Source: Actinobacteria bacterium UBA6100
GTDB lineage: Bacteria; Actinomycetota; Coriobacteriia; Anaerosomatales; Anaerosomataceae
Direction: 5' to 3'
Assembly (NCBI GenBank): GCA_002423585.1
Contig: DIWS01000002.1
Location: 1 to 64,000, forward strand
DNA: 64,000 nt
Below are positions 7,542 to 18,170 of the stretch, piece by piece. Numbering within the stretch: the first letter of the stretch is position 1; every line of letters starts with the position of its first letter. The position numbers and the translations under genes are program-made. The notes beneath the pieces were generated by a model, which made no database searches, had not been told where the DNA came from, and saw only the letters and a program-made list of their open reading frames with translations.

Positions 7542-7736
7542 CTAGCCTCCCCTCACGGCAAGGAGAAGCCAGGCAACGAGTAGCAGGAAGAAGAGAATGG
7601 CCGGAGCTGCGGTCTTCAGTTTGTAGATGCGCCAGCCCCAGCGACGAAGGTTGGGCCAGCGACGGGACGGTCGGAATCTTCCCTTCCGGTCGTAGCTGTT
7701 CAGCGGCGAGCCTTCGGGATACCTGCCTCGCCTCAT
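7542..7736 (-). CDS. Small single-pass membrane protein (64 aa)
   Basis: A very basic N-terminal 43 residues (RRGRYPEG, RKGRFRPSRRWPNLRRWGWR) is followed by one hydrophobic segment, AAPAILFFLLLVAWLLLAV, and a short tail. By the positive-inside rule the N-terminus is cytoplasmic. The start ATG overlaps the stop of the preceding gene (ATGA) and its stop is 2 bp from the next start, so coupling within the operon supports it as real. Function unknown; small membrane proteins occur in toxin and phage-defence cassettes, but no family match is claimed. Confidence 0.6.
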   Translation of the reverse strand: MRRGRYPEGSPLNSYDRKGRFRPSRRWPNLRRWGWRIYKLKTAAPAILFFLLLVAWLLLAVRGG

Positions 7737-7951
7737 CGCTCACCTCCGGGCTTGTCGCCCCGGTAGTCCCGCAGGCTCCTGTCGCAGCGGAGGAATCGCT
7801 CCAATCGGACCTCGGACCTGAGCTCCTCCCAGAAGTCGAAGTCCTCGGCCAACCGCTCCGCGAACTCTCTTACTTCTTCGGCTGTCGCCTCCACCGTGGC
7901 AGGGTCAACCGCGTAGCTCGGTATAGAGCACTGTTCGCTGTTTCTCTCCAT
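7733..7951 (-). CDS. Unknown acidic 72-aa protein, first gene of the HNH operon
   Basis: ATG at 7951 with GGAGG 9-10 nt upstream (GGAGGCGATGATGA). The sequence is highly helical and acidic (TVEATAEEVREFAERLAEDFDFWEELRSEV), then basic. No family recognised. A single helical domain of this type could be a small regulator, antitoxin-like or protein-protein adaptor. Preceded by a good TTGACA promoter and an 8-bp inverted repeat; overlaps the next gene by 4 bp. Confidence 0.65.
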   Translation of the reverse strand: MERNSEQCSIPSYAVDPATVEATAEEVREFAERLAEDFDFWEELRSEVRLERFLRCDRSLRDYRGDKPGGER

Positions 7952-7984
7952 TCATCATCGCCTCCATTGGTCGCGAGCAACCTG

Positions 7985-8038
7985 TAAGCATAGTCAGAAT
8001 TTGGCTTTGTCAAGCGTTGCAGCCGAAGTCGCTGCAAC
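7985..8038 (-). promoter_or_regulatory. Promoter and candidate operator of the five-gene operon
   Basis: On the minus strand TTGACA (8013-8008) is followed 17 nt later by TGCTTA (7990-7985), or 15 nt later by TATGCT. Directly upstream is a perfect 8-bp inverted repeat, GTTGCAGC (8016-8023) and GCTGCAAC (8031-8038), separated by 7 nt. The repeat abuts the -35, suggesting an activator or repressor site. Confidence 0.6.
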
Positions 8039-8337
8039 TTCTTTGGCAGAGGGTCCGGTCGGCAAGGTGGCAAGCCTCCTTGAGTCGGGAAGCCGCGAGA
8101 ATTCCCCCCGACAAGCCGCGACGACACGCGCAACGGCAGAAACCGGGGCACTGATACCCCGCGACATCCCGTCTTGGGGCCCTTGTGGGCGCTTCTCTCG
8201 CGTTTATTGGGGGTGACCCGACGAACCCCACGGACCCCCCTACTCCTCGCGTTTCTGAGCGCCTCTCAGCATCCCGGGCGGGTGGAGGCCCTCAGGGGGC
8301 AGCGGCAGACACCGTCATCGCCCTTGCCTAGACCGTT

Positions 8338-8569
8338 AGCACCACGGGTGCGGGCAGCGTTCCGCTGCAAGGTGTGAAACCATCACCGACCACCCGTCAG
8401 CGACGGTGGGTAGTCCCTGAGCCCCTCTAAGGTAGGCGGGTGATTCGAGGCATACATACGCCCCTCGTTATCACCCGCACTTATTAGATATATCGCAAGA
8501 ACGGATACCCCCTATGGGGGTATCCAGTTCTTGCTTCCTTACTAGTGCCCCAGATACCCAGATGGGTAT
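8338..8569. other. Hairpin-rich non-coding region between divergent operons
   Basis: The 600-bp gap 8039-8639 has no convincing gene. Its right half is packed with inverted repeats: GCAGCG/CGCTGC (8354-8368, loop TTC); GCGGGTGAT plus CGAGG (8436-8450) with CCTCG plus ATCACCCGC (8463-8478); GCAAGAACGGATACCCCC (8495-8512) with GGGGGTATCC and GTTCTTGC (8516-8534), an 18-bp stem with one bulged A and a TAT loop; and ATACCC/GGGTAT (8554-8569). Could be a structured RNA, a replication or transfer origin, or a strong bidirectional terminator. The left part, 8039-8337, shows nothing recognised. Confidence 0.55.
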
Positions 8570-8639
8570 ATCGCGTCCTGTATGTCTTCGGGTCCTTCCG
8601 ATATCGTGGAAGCGTCCAGCAGCCAAGGGGAGGCGCCGC

Positions 8640-9635
8640 GTGTTCGACTACCGGGATATCAAGGGATTCAACGAGGTTGAGGAATACCTCGGTGAGCTAC
8701 GCGACTACGCCGACGACCTTTGGCGATACGAGACCAGGCCAGTCACCTCCCGCCGCAGGACAGCGAGCAATCTTGCGCTGCAGAAGAAGAAGCCTGTCCT
8801 GCCTGTCCAGCCTTCGCCGTTCGCCTCCCTACCGCATCAGCCATACCGGGTCATCTACTCCGACCCTCCGTGGGAGCTTCACGGCGTCACCGGCTATCCC
8901 ACGATGACGGCTGCCAAGATGGCCAAGGTATTCCCGGTCGCAGAGCTGAACCACCCCCAAGGCACCGTTCACTTCATGTGGGTCGTCAGCTCTCTTCTCG
9001 ACAAGGGCATCGGGCTCTTACGTGCATGGGGCTACACCTACCGGACAGTAGCGTTTGCCTGGGTGAAGACCTACGGCGTAGACGCCAACGGCGTCCCAAA
9101 GCTGTTCATGGGATTAGGAGGGACGACCAGGGGAAGTGTCGAGATTTGCCTTGAGGCACACAGCGGTCATCCGCCGTCAGTCGCCATGAACGATGTGATG
9201 CAGGTAGTCGTGGCGCCGCTCGGTCAGCACAGCGCCAAACCGGCCGAAGTGAGAAACCGAATCGAGGAGCTCTACCCGCACGGGCCGCACCTGGAGATGT
9301 TTGCGCGGAATCAGTTTCCCGGATGGGATGTGTTCGGGAACCAGGTCACTGCGGGGGTGCAGCAGCCAACCGGCGCCCAGACTAGCGGCCTCATCAGCCT
9401 CACCCCGCCGAAGCCGTCGACGGGTTGGTTTGACAACAGGAAGGTCATCACGACCTCCGAGGCTGCGAAGATACTCGGTGTCAGCCCGCATCGTGTCATC
9501 GACTTCGCCAAGCAGGGCAGAATCCGGGCCAAGAAGCAGGGCAACCAATGGGCGGTCAACAAGAGGTCCGTCATAAACTTCGCCAAGCAACCTCGCAACC
9601 GCAAAGGCGGCCCTCAGAAGAAGGCGACACCGTAG
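8640..9635 (+). CDS. MT-A70 family adenine-N6 methyltransferase with C-terminal HTH
   Basis: GTG at 8640 with GGGGAGG seven nt upstream gives 331 residues; the longer frame from 8514 starts inside a hairpin and is rejected. Residues 70-260 form an MT-A70 domain: DPPW (75-78) is the catalytic motif, followed by MWVVSSLLDKGIGLLRAWGY, a substrate-loop region and the C-terminal PHGPHLEMFARNQFPGWDVFGNQV typical of the family. Residues about 275-325 (VITTSEAAKILGVSPHRVIDFAKQ...) form a MerR/excisionase-like helix-turn-helix. It probably methylates adenine in DNA, perhaps protecting the element or controlling its genes. No cognate nuclease sits beside it. Confidence 0.88.
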   Translation: MFDYRDIKGFNEVEEYLGELRDYADDLWRYETRPVTSRRRTASNLALQKKKPVLPVQPSPFASLPHQPYRVIYSDPPWELHGVTGYPTMTAAKMAKVFPVAELNHPQGTVHFMWVVSSLLDKGIGLLRAWGYTYRTVAFAWVKTYGVDANGVPKLFMGLGGTTRGSVEICLEAHSGHPPSVAMNDVMQVVVAPLGQHSAKPAEVRNRIEELYPHGPHLEMFARNQFPGWDVFGNQVTAGVQQPTGAQTSGLISLTPPKPSTGWFDNRKVITTSEAAKILGVSPHRVIDFAKQGRIRAKKQGNQWAVNKRSVINFAKQPRNRKGGPQKKATP

Positions 9636-9636
9636 C

Positions 9637-9745
9637 GAACTCGTCAGATGGCTGACTAGTCTCCGGGCGCGTGGGCCGGGCCTTCGGACGGGTCAACGGC
9701 CGGTGAGAACTCGTCAGATGGCTGACTAGTCTCCGGGCGCGTGGG
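9637..9745. repeat. Two 39-bp direct repeats near the element's right end
   Basis: Identical 39-bp units at 9637-9675 and 9707-9745 (70-bp period) start GAACTCGTCAGATGG and end TCTCCGGGCGCGTGGG. Each contains an imperfect inverted repeat, ACTcGTCA...TGACtAGT. They follow the MT-A70 stop and end 137 bp before attR. Possible integrase arm or accessory sites, or operators. The rest of 9746-9881 shows nothing else clear. Confidence 0.8.
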
Positions 9746-9881
9746 GCCAGCTTCATCGTGGCACGAGGCAAGGTCCACGAAGCCCACACACCCGTTCCCA
9801 CTCAAATCCCACTCTGCCATCAAGAAATGCCCGTTTCAGGGTCGCGTCGCACATCGCGCAAGCCTCTGACCTGCGGCGCAA

Positions 9882-12669
<2,788 letters not shown>

Positions 12670-12717
12670 GAGGTGTGCTCCTCAGGAGTGGTATCCGAGC
12701 GTGGAAAGAGCCAAGAG

Positions 12718-12723
12718 ATTGTA
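12718..12723 (-). promoter_or_regulatory. secA: -10 hexamer upstream of secA
   Basis: TACAAT (in GCTACAATC) on the minus strand, 49 bp before the secA start. The same GCTACAATC string occurs before the genes at 29637 (plus strand) and 56311 (minus strand). No clear -35. Confidence 0.45.
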
Positions 12724-12765
12724 GCACGGGGGGTGGGAGGGGTCGGAGAACGTCGACCGACAGAA

Positions 12766-12793
12766 GGGCCGGGAATCTCACGATCCCCGGCCC
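12766..12793 (-). terminator. Terminator downstream of the SARP-type regulator
   Basis: GGGCCGGG (12766-12773) pairs with CCCGGCCC (12786-12793), loop 12 nt, in the 323-bp gap 12670-12992. On the minus strand TTCTGT follows. It would separate the regulator from secA. Confidence 0.5.
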
Positions 12794-12939
12794 CGGCAGC
12801 TAGCTCCAGAGACCTGCACATGCTCGCGTGCGCAGCCAGTGCCCCTCAGGAGGTCTCCCGTCTCCTCACCGCTCCGCTCACGTGCCGAACACAAGGGCCT
12901 CTCGGCAGTCTCTCGAACCGCTGCACCCGTAGAGTAGCC

Positions 12940-12970
12940 GTCAACCCTTAACCGAAAGTCAACCGTAACC
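12940..12970 (-). promoter_or_regulatory. Tandem GGTT heptamers, possible SARP binding site
   Basis: Read on the minus strand: GGTTAC, GGTTGAC, spacer TTTC, GGTTAAG, GGTTGAC. Two of the heptamers are spaced 7+4 nt (11-bp period), the geometry known for SARP direct-repeat operators. It lies just past the stop of the SARP gene and upstream of secA. Confidence 0.35.
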
Positions 12971-12992
12971 AAACGCGGGATGCCCGTTGCCG

Positions 12993-15900
12993 TCACTCCA
13001 CTGGCACGTCCGACTTCATTGCCAGAACAGCCTGGTACAACCTGGTCGTCTCGGCGGATGGGTCGATACCGAGGTCATCAACCAGTCGACCGCGACATGC
13101 GATGTACGTCTCAATCGCGCGACTTCTTTGCCCCGAGAGCATCTGGCATCGCATCATGGCCTGGTAGATGTCTTCACGCCACGGGTCAGCCACCCCAGCG
13201 CGTCGAAGCAGCGCGAGAGCCTCATCCGGGTCGCCCGATACCTCGGCGGCTCGAGCGGCGACCACCATGGCATCGCAGAAGTCATGCTTCGCACGCTCCC
13301 GCGTCTCTGCGAACCACTCCTCGTAGATGTCGCCGGGAAGCAGTTCGCCGCGGTAGATGTTTGTCAGCCTGCGGGCAGCGGCGAGCACGCCGATGGAGTC
13401 GCTCGACGCGTCTGTACGACGAAGTACCGCGATCGCCTCGTCGAAGTCCTCCAGGTCGACTCGGACCGCCCTGGTGATCCGACACACGCCGCCCGAGCTG
13501 CGGAGCAGTGGCGCACTGGACGAGGGCGGTCCGCCGTTCGCCAATGCGCGCTTGACGGCACTCCAGGTCACGTAGAAGTTCCGCCTGGCCCGCTCGTCGT
13601 CCATATCCGGCCACAGGCGTTCAAGCAACACGTCGCGAGGGATGTCCTGGCCGCAGCGGCTAGCGAGCATCGCAAAGAGCAGGCGCACTTTTCGTTTCCG
13701 CCACAACTCACCGGGGATCGGCTCACCCGCGACCGTGACCTCGAGCCCGCCGAAGAGACGGACGTGGCAGGCGGGCTCAGCTGCCGCTGCCGGGGGTGTT
13801 CCGGCACTTGGGCCGTTCTCGCCGCCTCGGGCGCGCGCCAACAGCACGCGATGGTCGTTCGGGGCAATAGCACCTTCGGACAACGCCGCAGCCGAGTCGA
13901 TCAGATGTTCCGGAAGGAGGCGCAGCATGCGAAGCGGAAGATCCTCAGCGCCGAAGGCCGTCACCAGCAGTCCGAGCAAGCCCGGGAAGGCGCGAACGTA
14001 CAGCGCAAGCCGCCAGTTGGCCGAACCCGTGGCCACGTAGTCCGCATGCGGCCGAAGGTGGCTCACTGCGACATCCGGACGCCCCTCCTGTCTTTCAAGT
14101 TCTGCCATGATGAGCGCCGATAGCAGGAGATGCATGCCCGCGCCGGAGTCCACGAGTTCTGAGAGCACGCTCGAGATCGCCTTACGCGCCCCCCAGCGAT
14201 CGCCGAGAGCGAGCATGGACGCAGCCACTTCGATCTCCGAGGCGAGGCGAAATGAATCAGCGCATGAACCCCTTGAGCGCAGGCGCGCAGCAGCAGAATC
14301 GGCCAGAGCGAGTGACTCATCGAGCGCGCCTTCAGTGCGAATCATGGAGGCGCGAACCGCCTGCTCGACTGCGACCCCTACCTCATCCTGCCGAGCGCCG
14401 AGCAGCGCCTGTGAAGTTGAGTACAGCTCTGCAGACGACACTGGATCGCCGAACCAGCGCACGTCGGCGAGTGTGCTCAGCGCATACGCCGCCATCCCTT
14501 GACAGCCCGCGTCTGAGACCTCCTGGATGACATCGGAGAGCAACCTGTCCGCCTCCTGCAGACAACCCATCTCTAGGTCCGAGACGGCCGTGTTTGCCCG
14601 AATCTGCAGGCGCCTAAGGGGCGTGGCGCCTGGCCACTCCGCCGCTCGCATCATCAGGCTCCGGACCATATCCCAACGCCCCATCATTTGGCCCAATGCT
14701 CCCGCCACACAGTTCACTGCCGATGCGGCCTCCCACGAGCGAGTGTCGATTCCCTCGAGCATCTCGACCGCGCTCGTCAGATGGAGGCGCGCCGAGCCGT
14801 GGTCGGCACGATACGCATCGAGAACGGCCTGGTACGACTCGATGAGACAGAGGGTCGGCAGATCGAGATGGCTTCGCATGGTGCCGTGTATCTGCCCGAG
14901 AATCTCCCGCGCCGAGACAAGGTCCACCACCTCAAGTGCAGACGAGACGCCCAGTAGAATCGCACCCGCCTGGGTCTCCCAATCACCGTCCGTCTCGGCG
15001 ATGCGCTGCGCAAGAGAAGCGTGCATTGCCGCTTCCTCTGAGCGCTCATGCTCGCGCAGAACGGCCGCACGAAGCACCAGGAGCGGCGCGCTTGCCGAGA
15101 TCGCAACCGCGGGCACGCGGCTCAGGCATCGGCCAACCGCGTCCGGCCCCACTGCGCGCAGAAGCTGAGACCAATGGGTCTCACAGTAGTGGGCTACCTC
15201 ATCACGTGTGCAAGCCGTCAGCAGAAGCGCCTGAAGCCTCGCGGAATCGCGTGTGCGGGTCAGGTGATCGAGGACGCCCGCGCGCAGCGCAGCGGCAACA
15301 TTCGGACGACAGCGCGTCGGAGCGGCGTCCAGCAGCACGCCGCACATCACACCGTGCATTCGAAACCGAACGGGCACGCCGCCACCATCCCGCTCGACCG
15401 TCAGCAGCGGCGCAAGTACCTGCATGGCCCTCCAGTCCCCGGGCTGTTCATCGGCGGTCACCATGCACTCATCCACCTCGAGGGCCGATCCCTCTCGCAG
15501 CAGTGCTGCGCAGTATGGCAATGCAAGTGCTGTATCTGGCAGAGCCCCGATGAGCCGCTGCACGTGCCACACGAGATCCAGCGGGGGACTCAACCTCCCG
15601 TCTGCATCCTGATGCCTGAGCATAAGTGAGGTTAGCGCGGGATGTCCGGCGAACCGATCTATGAGGTCAGCCGCCCGCTCGTCCCGGTCTTCGTCGAAAC
15701 CCGAGTTATCGAGGAGCCTGACAATTTCCTGGCGACTGAAGCGCAGTTCGTCAGTGCTGATCATCCAGACACTCGCTGGATCGGGCACGTACCCACTGGT
15801 CGCGATAGACCTGCACGTGACTGTCAGCCGACTGCCTGCGGCCGCAGAACGTCGGAGCGTCGCTGCGAGCTCCAAGAGTGGCTCGAGGCTGTCCACCTGC

Positions 15901-16298
15901 CCAGCGCCGTCGAGGATGAGGTGGATGCTCCTGCCATCCCTGGCAGCCAGGCAGTCCCGGGCCTTCAGGGCGAGATCAGCGCGGGACTCGGCGCAGACAT
16001 ACTGCGACAGGCGGTCGGCATCGGAGGCTCCGGGGTCCGACGGGGACAGCGCGTCGACCACGCGACCCAGCCACTCGTCACCCCGGACATCGGTGTCGTA
16101 GAGCGGCACCCAGATAACCTCGTCATGCTCAAGCGCCCTGGCGCATTGCGCCGCGAACACGCTCTTGCCGTAGCCCGGTGGAGCGCATACCACTGCAAGC
16201 GCAGGATTCTGCGCTTGGGCAACACGCAGCAGATGCGTGCGCTCGACGACCAGACCGAAGTCCGGTATTCCGCATGATGCAGTCTCCGCCCCCGCCAT
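12993..16298 (-). CDS. Large STAND ATPase transcriptional regulator with C-terminal SARP/BTAD domain
   Basis: 1,101 residues. An N-terminal AAA/STAND NTPase resembles MalT: Walker A APPGYGKS (39-46) and a Walker B-like LILDGAG around residue 130, then a long TPR-like helical region (about 340-800) for ligand sensing or oligomerisation. The last 270 residues (CHVRLFGGLEVTVAGEPI...) form an OmpR-type winged helix followed by a bacterial transcriptional activator domain (BTAD; YRGELLPGDIYEEWFAETRE, ...DPWREDIYQAMMRC). This is the architecture of large SARP regulators. ATG at 16298 with GGGGGGAA six nt upstream. Target genes unknown; it stands alone. Confidence 0.88.
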   Translation of the reverse strand: MAGAETASCGIPDFGLVVERTHLLRVAQAQNPALAVVCAPPGYGKSVFAAQCARALEHDEVIWVPLYDTDVRGDEWLGRVVDALSPSDPGASDADRLSQYVCAESRADLALKARDCLAARDGRSIHLILDGAGQVDSLEPLLELAATLRRSAAAGSRLTVTCRSIATSGYVPDPASVWMISTDELRFSRQEIVRLLDNSGFDEDRDERAADLIDRFAGHPALTSLMLRHQDADGRLSPPLDLVWHVQRLIGALPDTALALPYCAALLREGSALEVDECMVTADEQPGDWRAMQVLAPLLTVERDGGGVPVRFRMHGVMCGVLLDAAPTRCRPNVAAALRAGVLDHLTRTRDSARLQALLLTACTRDEVAHYCETHWSQLLRAVGPDAVGRCLSRVPAVAISASAPLLVLRAAVLREHERSEEAAMHASLAQRIAETDGDWETQAGAILLGVSSALEVVDLVSAREILGQIHGTMRSHLDLPTLCLIESYQAVLDAYRADHGSARLHLTSAVEMLEGIDTRSWEAASAVNCVAGALGQMMGRWDMVRSLMMRAAEWPGATPLRRLQIRANTAVSDLEMGCLQEADRLLSDVIQEVSDAGCQGMAAYALSTLADVRWFGDPVSSAELYSTSQALLGARQDEVGVAVEQAVRASMIRTEGALDESLALADSAAARLRSRGSCADSFRLASEIEVAASMLALGDRWGARKAISSVLSELVDSGAGMHLLLSALIMAELERQEGRPDVAVSHLRPHADYVATGSANWRLALYVRAFPGLLGLLVTAFGAEDLPLRMLRLLPEHLIDSAAALSEGAIAPNDHRVLLARARGGENGPSAGTPPAAAAEPACHVRLFGGLEVTVAGEPIPGELWRKRKVRLLFAMLASRCGQDIPRDVLLERLWPDMDDERARRNFYVTWSAVKRALANGGPPSSSAPLLRSSGGVCRITRAVRVDLEDFDEAIAVLRRTDASSDSIGVLAAARRLTNIYRGELLPGDIYEEWFAETRERAKHDFCDAMVVAARAAEVSGDPDEALALLRRAGVADPWREDIYQAMMRCQMLSGQRSRAIETYIACRGRLVDDLGIDPSAETTRLYQAVLAMKSDVPVE

Positions 16299-16361
16299 TG
16301 ATTCCCCCCGGAATTGGCTATGGAGACCCCTGAGAGGTTATCAGTCATTTCACCGCATGAA

Positions 16362-16374
16362 TGCACATTGTGCA
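16362..16374. promoter_or_regulatory. Inverted repeat TGCACA-T-TGTGCA upstream of the SARP regulator
   Basis: Perfect 6-bp inverted repeat with one central base, 63 bp upstream of the regulator's ATG in the gap with the DUF5317 gene. Looks like a dimeric-regulator site. Confidence 0.35.
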
Positions 16375-16404
16375 ATACGCAATCTGCATACAGTGGCGCC
16401 AGCG

Positions 16405-16965
16405 CTACTCTGCAGACGAGTCTTTGCGCCTCGAGGCCGCGAGAACCCATGCCCCGAGTCCGACAGCCAAGAGCAGGTCCCCCAGGCTCACGACCCCACG
16501 CTGCCAGGGCGGACCAGGAACTGCAATCACATCCGCGAGGATCGGAAGCAACGTCACATCGGTCAACTCCTCGTGGAGACAGTCCACTTCGAGTGCCTGC
16601 CGCGCAGCGACGCGTGTCGCCCCTATCTCGGATGCGGCGCGAATGTCGACCGGCATCGCCTGGTTCACACCGATCACAAGGATGTTCGAGGCGATACCGA
16701 GAGCGGCGAATGCCAACATCCACCTGCGGGGCGCGTTCACCATCAACACCACCGCCAGGCCTGCCATCAGCAGCAACCAAACCACTATGCTGAGCGAGCA
16801 GTCGAGTCCGAGCCGCACGGCAACACCCGGCCACAGAAGCTGGGTGGGCAGCAGTAGAAGCAACAGCCACTCGCCCTTCAGCGGCTCGGCCGCCAGGTTG
16901 CGGAGCGAGCCCCCGGATATCAGCCCAAGCAGTAGGCCGACGAGAATGACCTCGGCCATGATCAC
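16405..16965 (-). CDS. DUF5317 family membrane protein
   Basis: 186 residues with four or more hydrophobic segments (VILVGLLLGLISGG at the start, WLLLLLLPTQLLWPGVAV, IVVWLLLMAGLAVVLMV, and a C-terminal GDLLLAVGLGAWVLA). The LISGGSLRNLAAEPLKGEWLLLL opening and the internal GVNQAMPVD segment match the DUF5317 family, whose function is unknown. ATG overlaps the stop of the upstream HD gene (ATGA), so it is the last gene of a three-gene operon with two HD-domain proteins. It may help place or sense for that signalling module. Confidence 0.8.
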   Translation of the reverse strand: MIMAEVILVGLLLGLISGGSLRNLAAEPLKGEWLLLLLLPTQLLWPGVAVRLGLDCSLSIVVWLLLMAGLAVVLMVNAPRRWMLAFAALGIASNILVIGVNQAMPVDIRAASEIGATRVAARQALEVDCLHEELTDVTLLPILADVIAVPGPPWQRGVVSLGDLLLAVGLGAWVLAASRRKDSSAE

Positions 16966-18170
16966 CGCGTGCCGCTAACTTTGGTCATCTGCCCCCGGAC
17001 GATAGCGTCCAGTGCTTCTAGGACCCTCCCCTGAAGGCCGCCAGCCTCCTGGATCAACGCATCAATTGCGGTGCGTGCCCCAACGTCACCGCGGAGGCGG
17101 TCATAGTGAGAACACGTGCGAACGATCTCCGCACCAATCGGCTGACTCGCCCCATCCTCAGTGGCCGGTGCGTCGATGAGCGGTGCCACGTCCTTGAGAA
17201 ACGGCACTGAGCCCACGATCTCGGCACCTCGCCGTGCATGGACCCCCCGCGGGTCCTCCCCGACATCCCCCATGCGTCCGATGTCGTGAAGAAGGGCCGC
17301 ATACCCGATTCGCTCGAGCTCGCGACTCGACAAGCCCATCTTGCGGCCGACGGCCACCGAAAGGTCGGCTACTCGCCTGGCATGCCCAGAATCGTGCGGA
17401 CGGTCCAATTCGGCGGCATGAGCTAGAGCACCGATCGTATCTGCGTAGCCACGCCTGATGCGCAGGTACAGATTGAAGCTGTTCTGCAGAATGAGGGTCA
17501 GAAGCATGGCCACCGGGAACGCCCAGATTCCCGATGCCGCGTAGAGCCGCACCGAGACAGCTGCCATGGGAAGATGGACGAGATACACAGTCGAAAGAGG
17601 TCGCTGCAGCGCAGAGATACCCTCAGGAACACGAGGCCCTCCGTTGATGCGCTGCTGAATCGCCATAGTCACGATGTCGAGTCCCGCGTAGACGGCACCC
17701 GCGACAAGGACCCAGAGGATCAGCATGTCTCCCGGGCGATCAGCAGCCTGCACCAGCGGCCGCAGAATCAGCTGACACGGCGAGACCACTCCGATAACGG
17801 CCGTGCCCCTGATGATGTCAATCACCCGATGGGCAGTCGCGGCCCGCGAAGACTGCGAGAACCGTGCGACTGACTCCGCGCCCCCGGCGGCCGCAGATGC
17901 GAGAAGGACTGTCCAAACATCGGCGATCACAAGGGCTGTCAATCCCACCACCAGCGTGACGTAGACATCATCACCTTGCGGGAGTCGGATAGTCAGCAAC
18001 CTCGCGGCGAAGAACGCGACCGCCAATGCGGCCGCTGTGGGCAGATTGAAGTCCAGACCGCGACTGACCGTCGTGATGCTGGCCGCAATCAACGCCAGGG
18101 CTGTGAGGGCCAGTAGATACGGCACATGCCGCCCGAGCCTCACGTCTTGTCTGTCTGTCCGCGAGATCAT
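16962..18170 (-). CDS. Membrane-anchored HD-domain protein
   Basis: 402 residues. The first about 240 are mostly transmembrane (LLALTALALIAASITTV, AALAVAFFAARLL, VTLVVGLTALVIADVWTVLLASAA, MLILWVLVAGAVYAGLDIV and more). A cytoplasmic HD phosphohydrolase-like domain follows: HARRVADLSVAVGRKMGLS..., LLHDIGRMG and CSHYDRLRG. Unlike its neighbour it lacks the HHHERFDGxGYP signature, so c-di-GMP hydrolysis is doubtful. Overlaps the HD-GYP gene by 4 bp and the DUF5317 gene by 4 bp. Likely a partner or degenerate paralogue in the same signalling unit. Confidence 0.83.
   Translation of the reverse strand: MISRTDRQDVRLGRHVPYLLALTALALIAASITTVSRGLDFNLPTAAALAVAFFAARLLTIRLPQGDDVYVTLVVGLTALVIADVWTVLLASAAAGGAESVARFSQSSRAATAHRVIDIIRGTAVIGVVSPCQLILRPLVQAADRPGDMLILWVLVAGAVYAGLDIVTMAIQQRINGGPRVPEGISALQRPLSTVYLVHLPMAAVSVRLYAASGIWAFPVAMLLTLILQNSFNLYLRIRRGYADTIGALAHAAELDRPHDSGHARRVADLSVAVGRKMGLSSRELERIGYAALLHDIGRMGDVGEDPRGVHARRGAEIVGSVPFLKDVAPLIDAPATEDGASQPIGAEIVRTCSHYDRLRGDVGARTAIDALIQEAGGLQGRVLEALDAIVRGQMTKVSGTR

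Noticed and set aside
8514..8639. N-terminal extension of the MT-A70 methyltransferase
   Set aside because: It starts inside the 18-bp hairpin and is not protein-like; GTG at 8640 follows GGGGAGG.
9637..9745. CRISPR array
   Set aside because: Only two copies, a 31-bp intervening segment and no cas genes.
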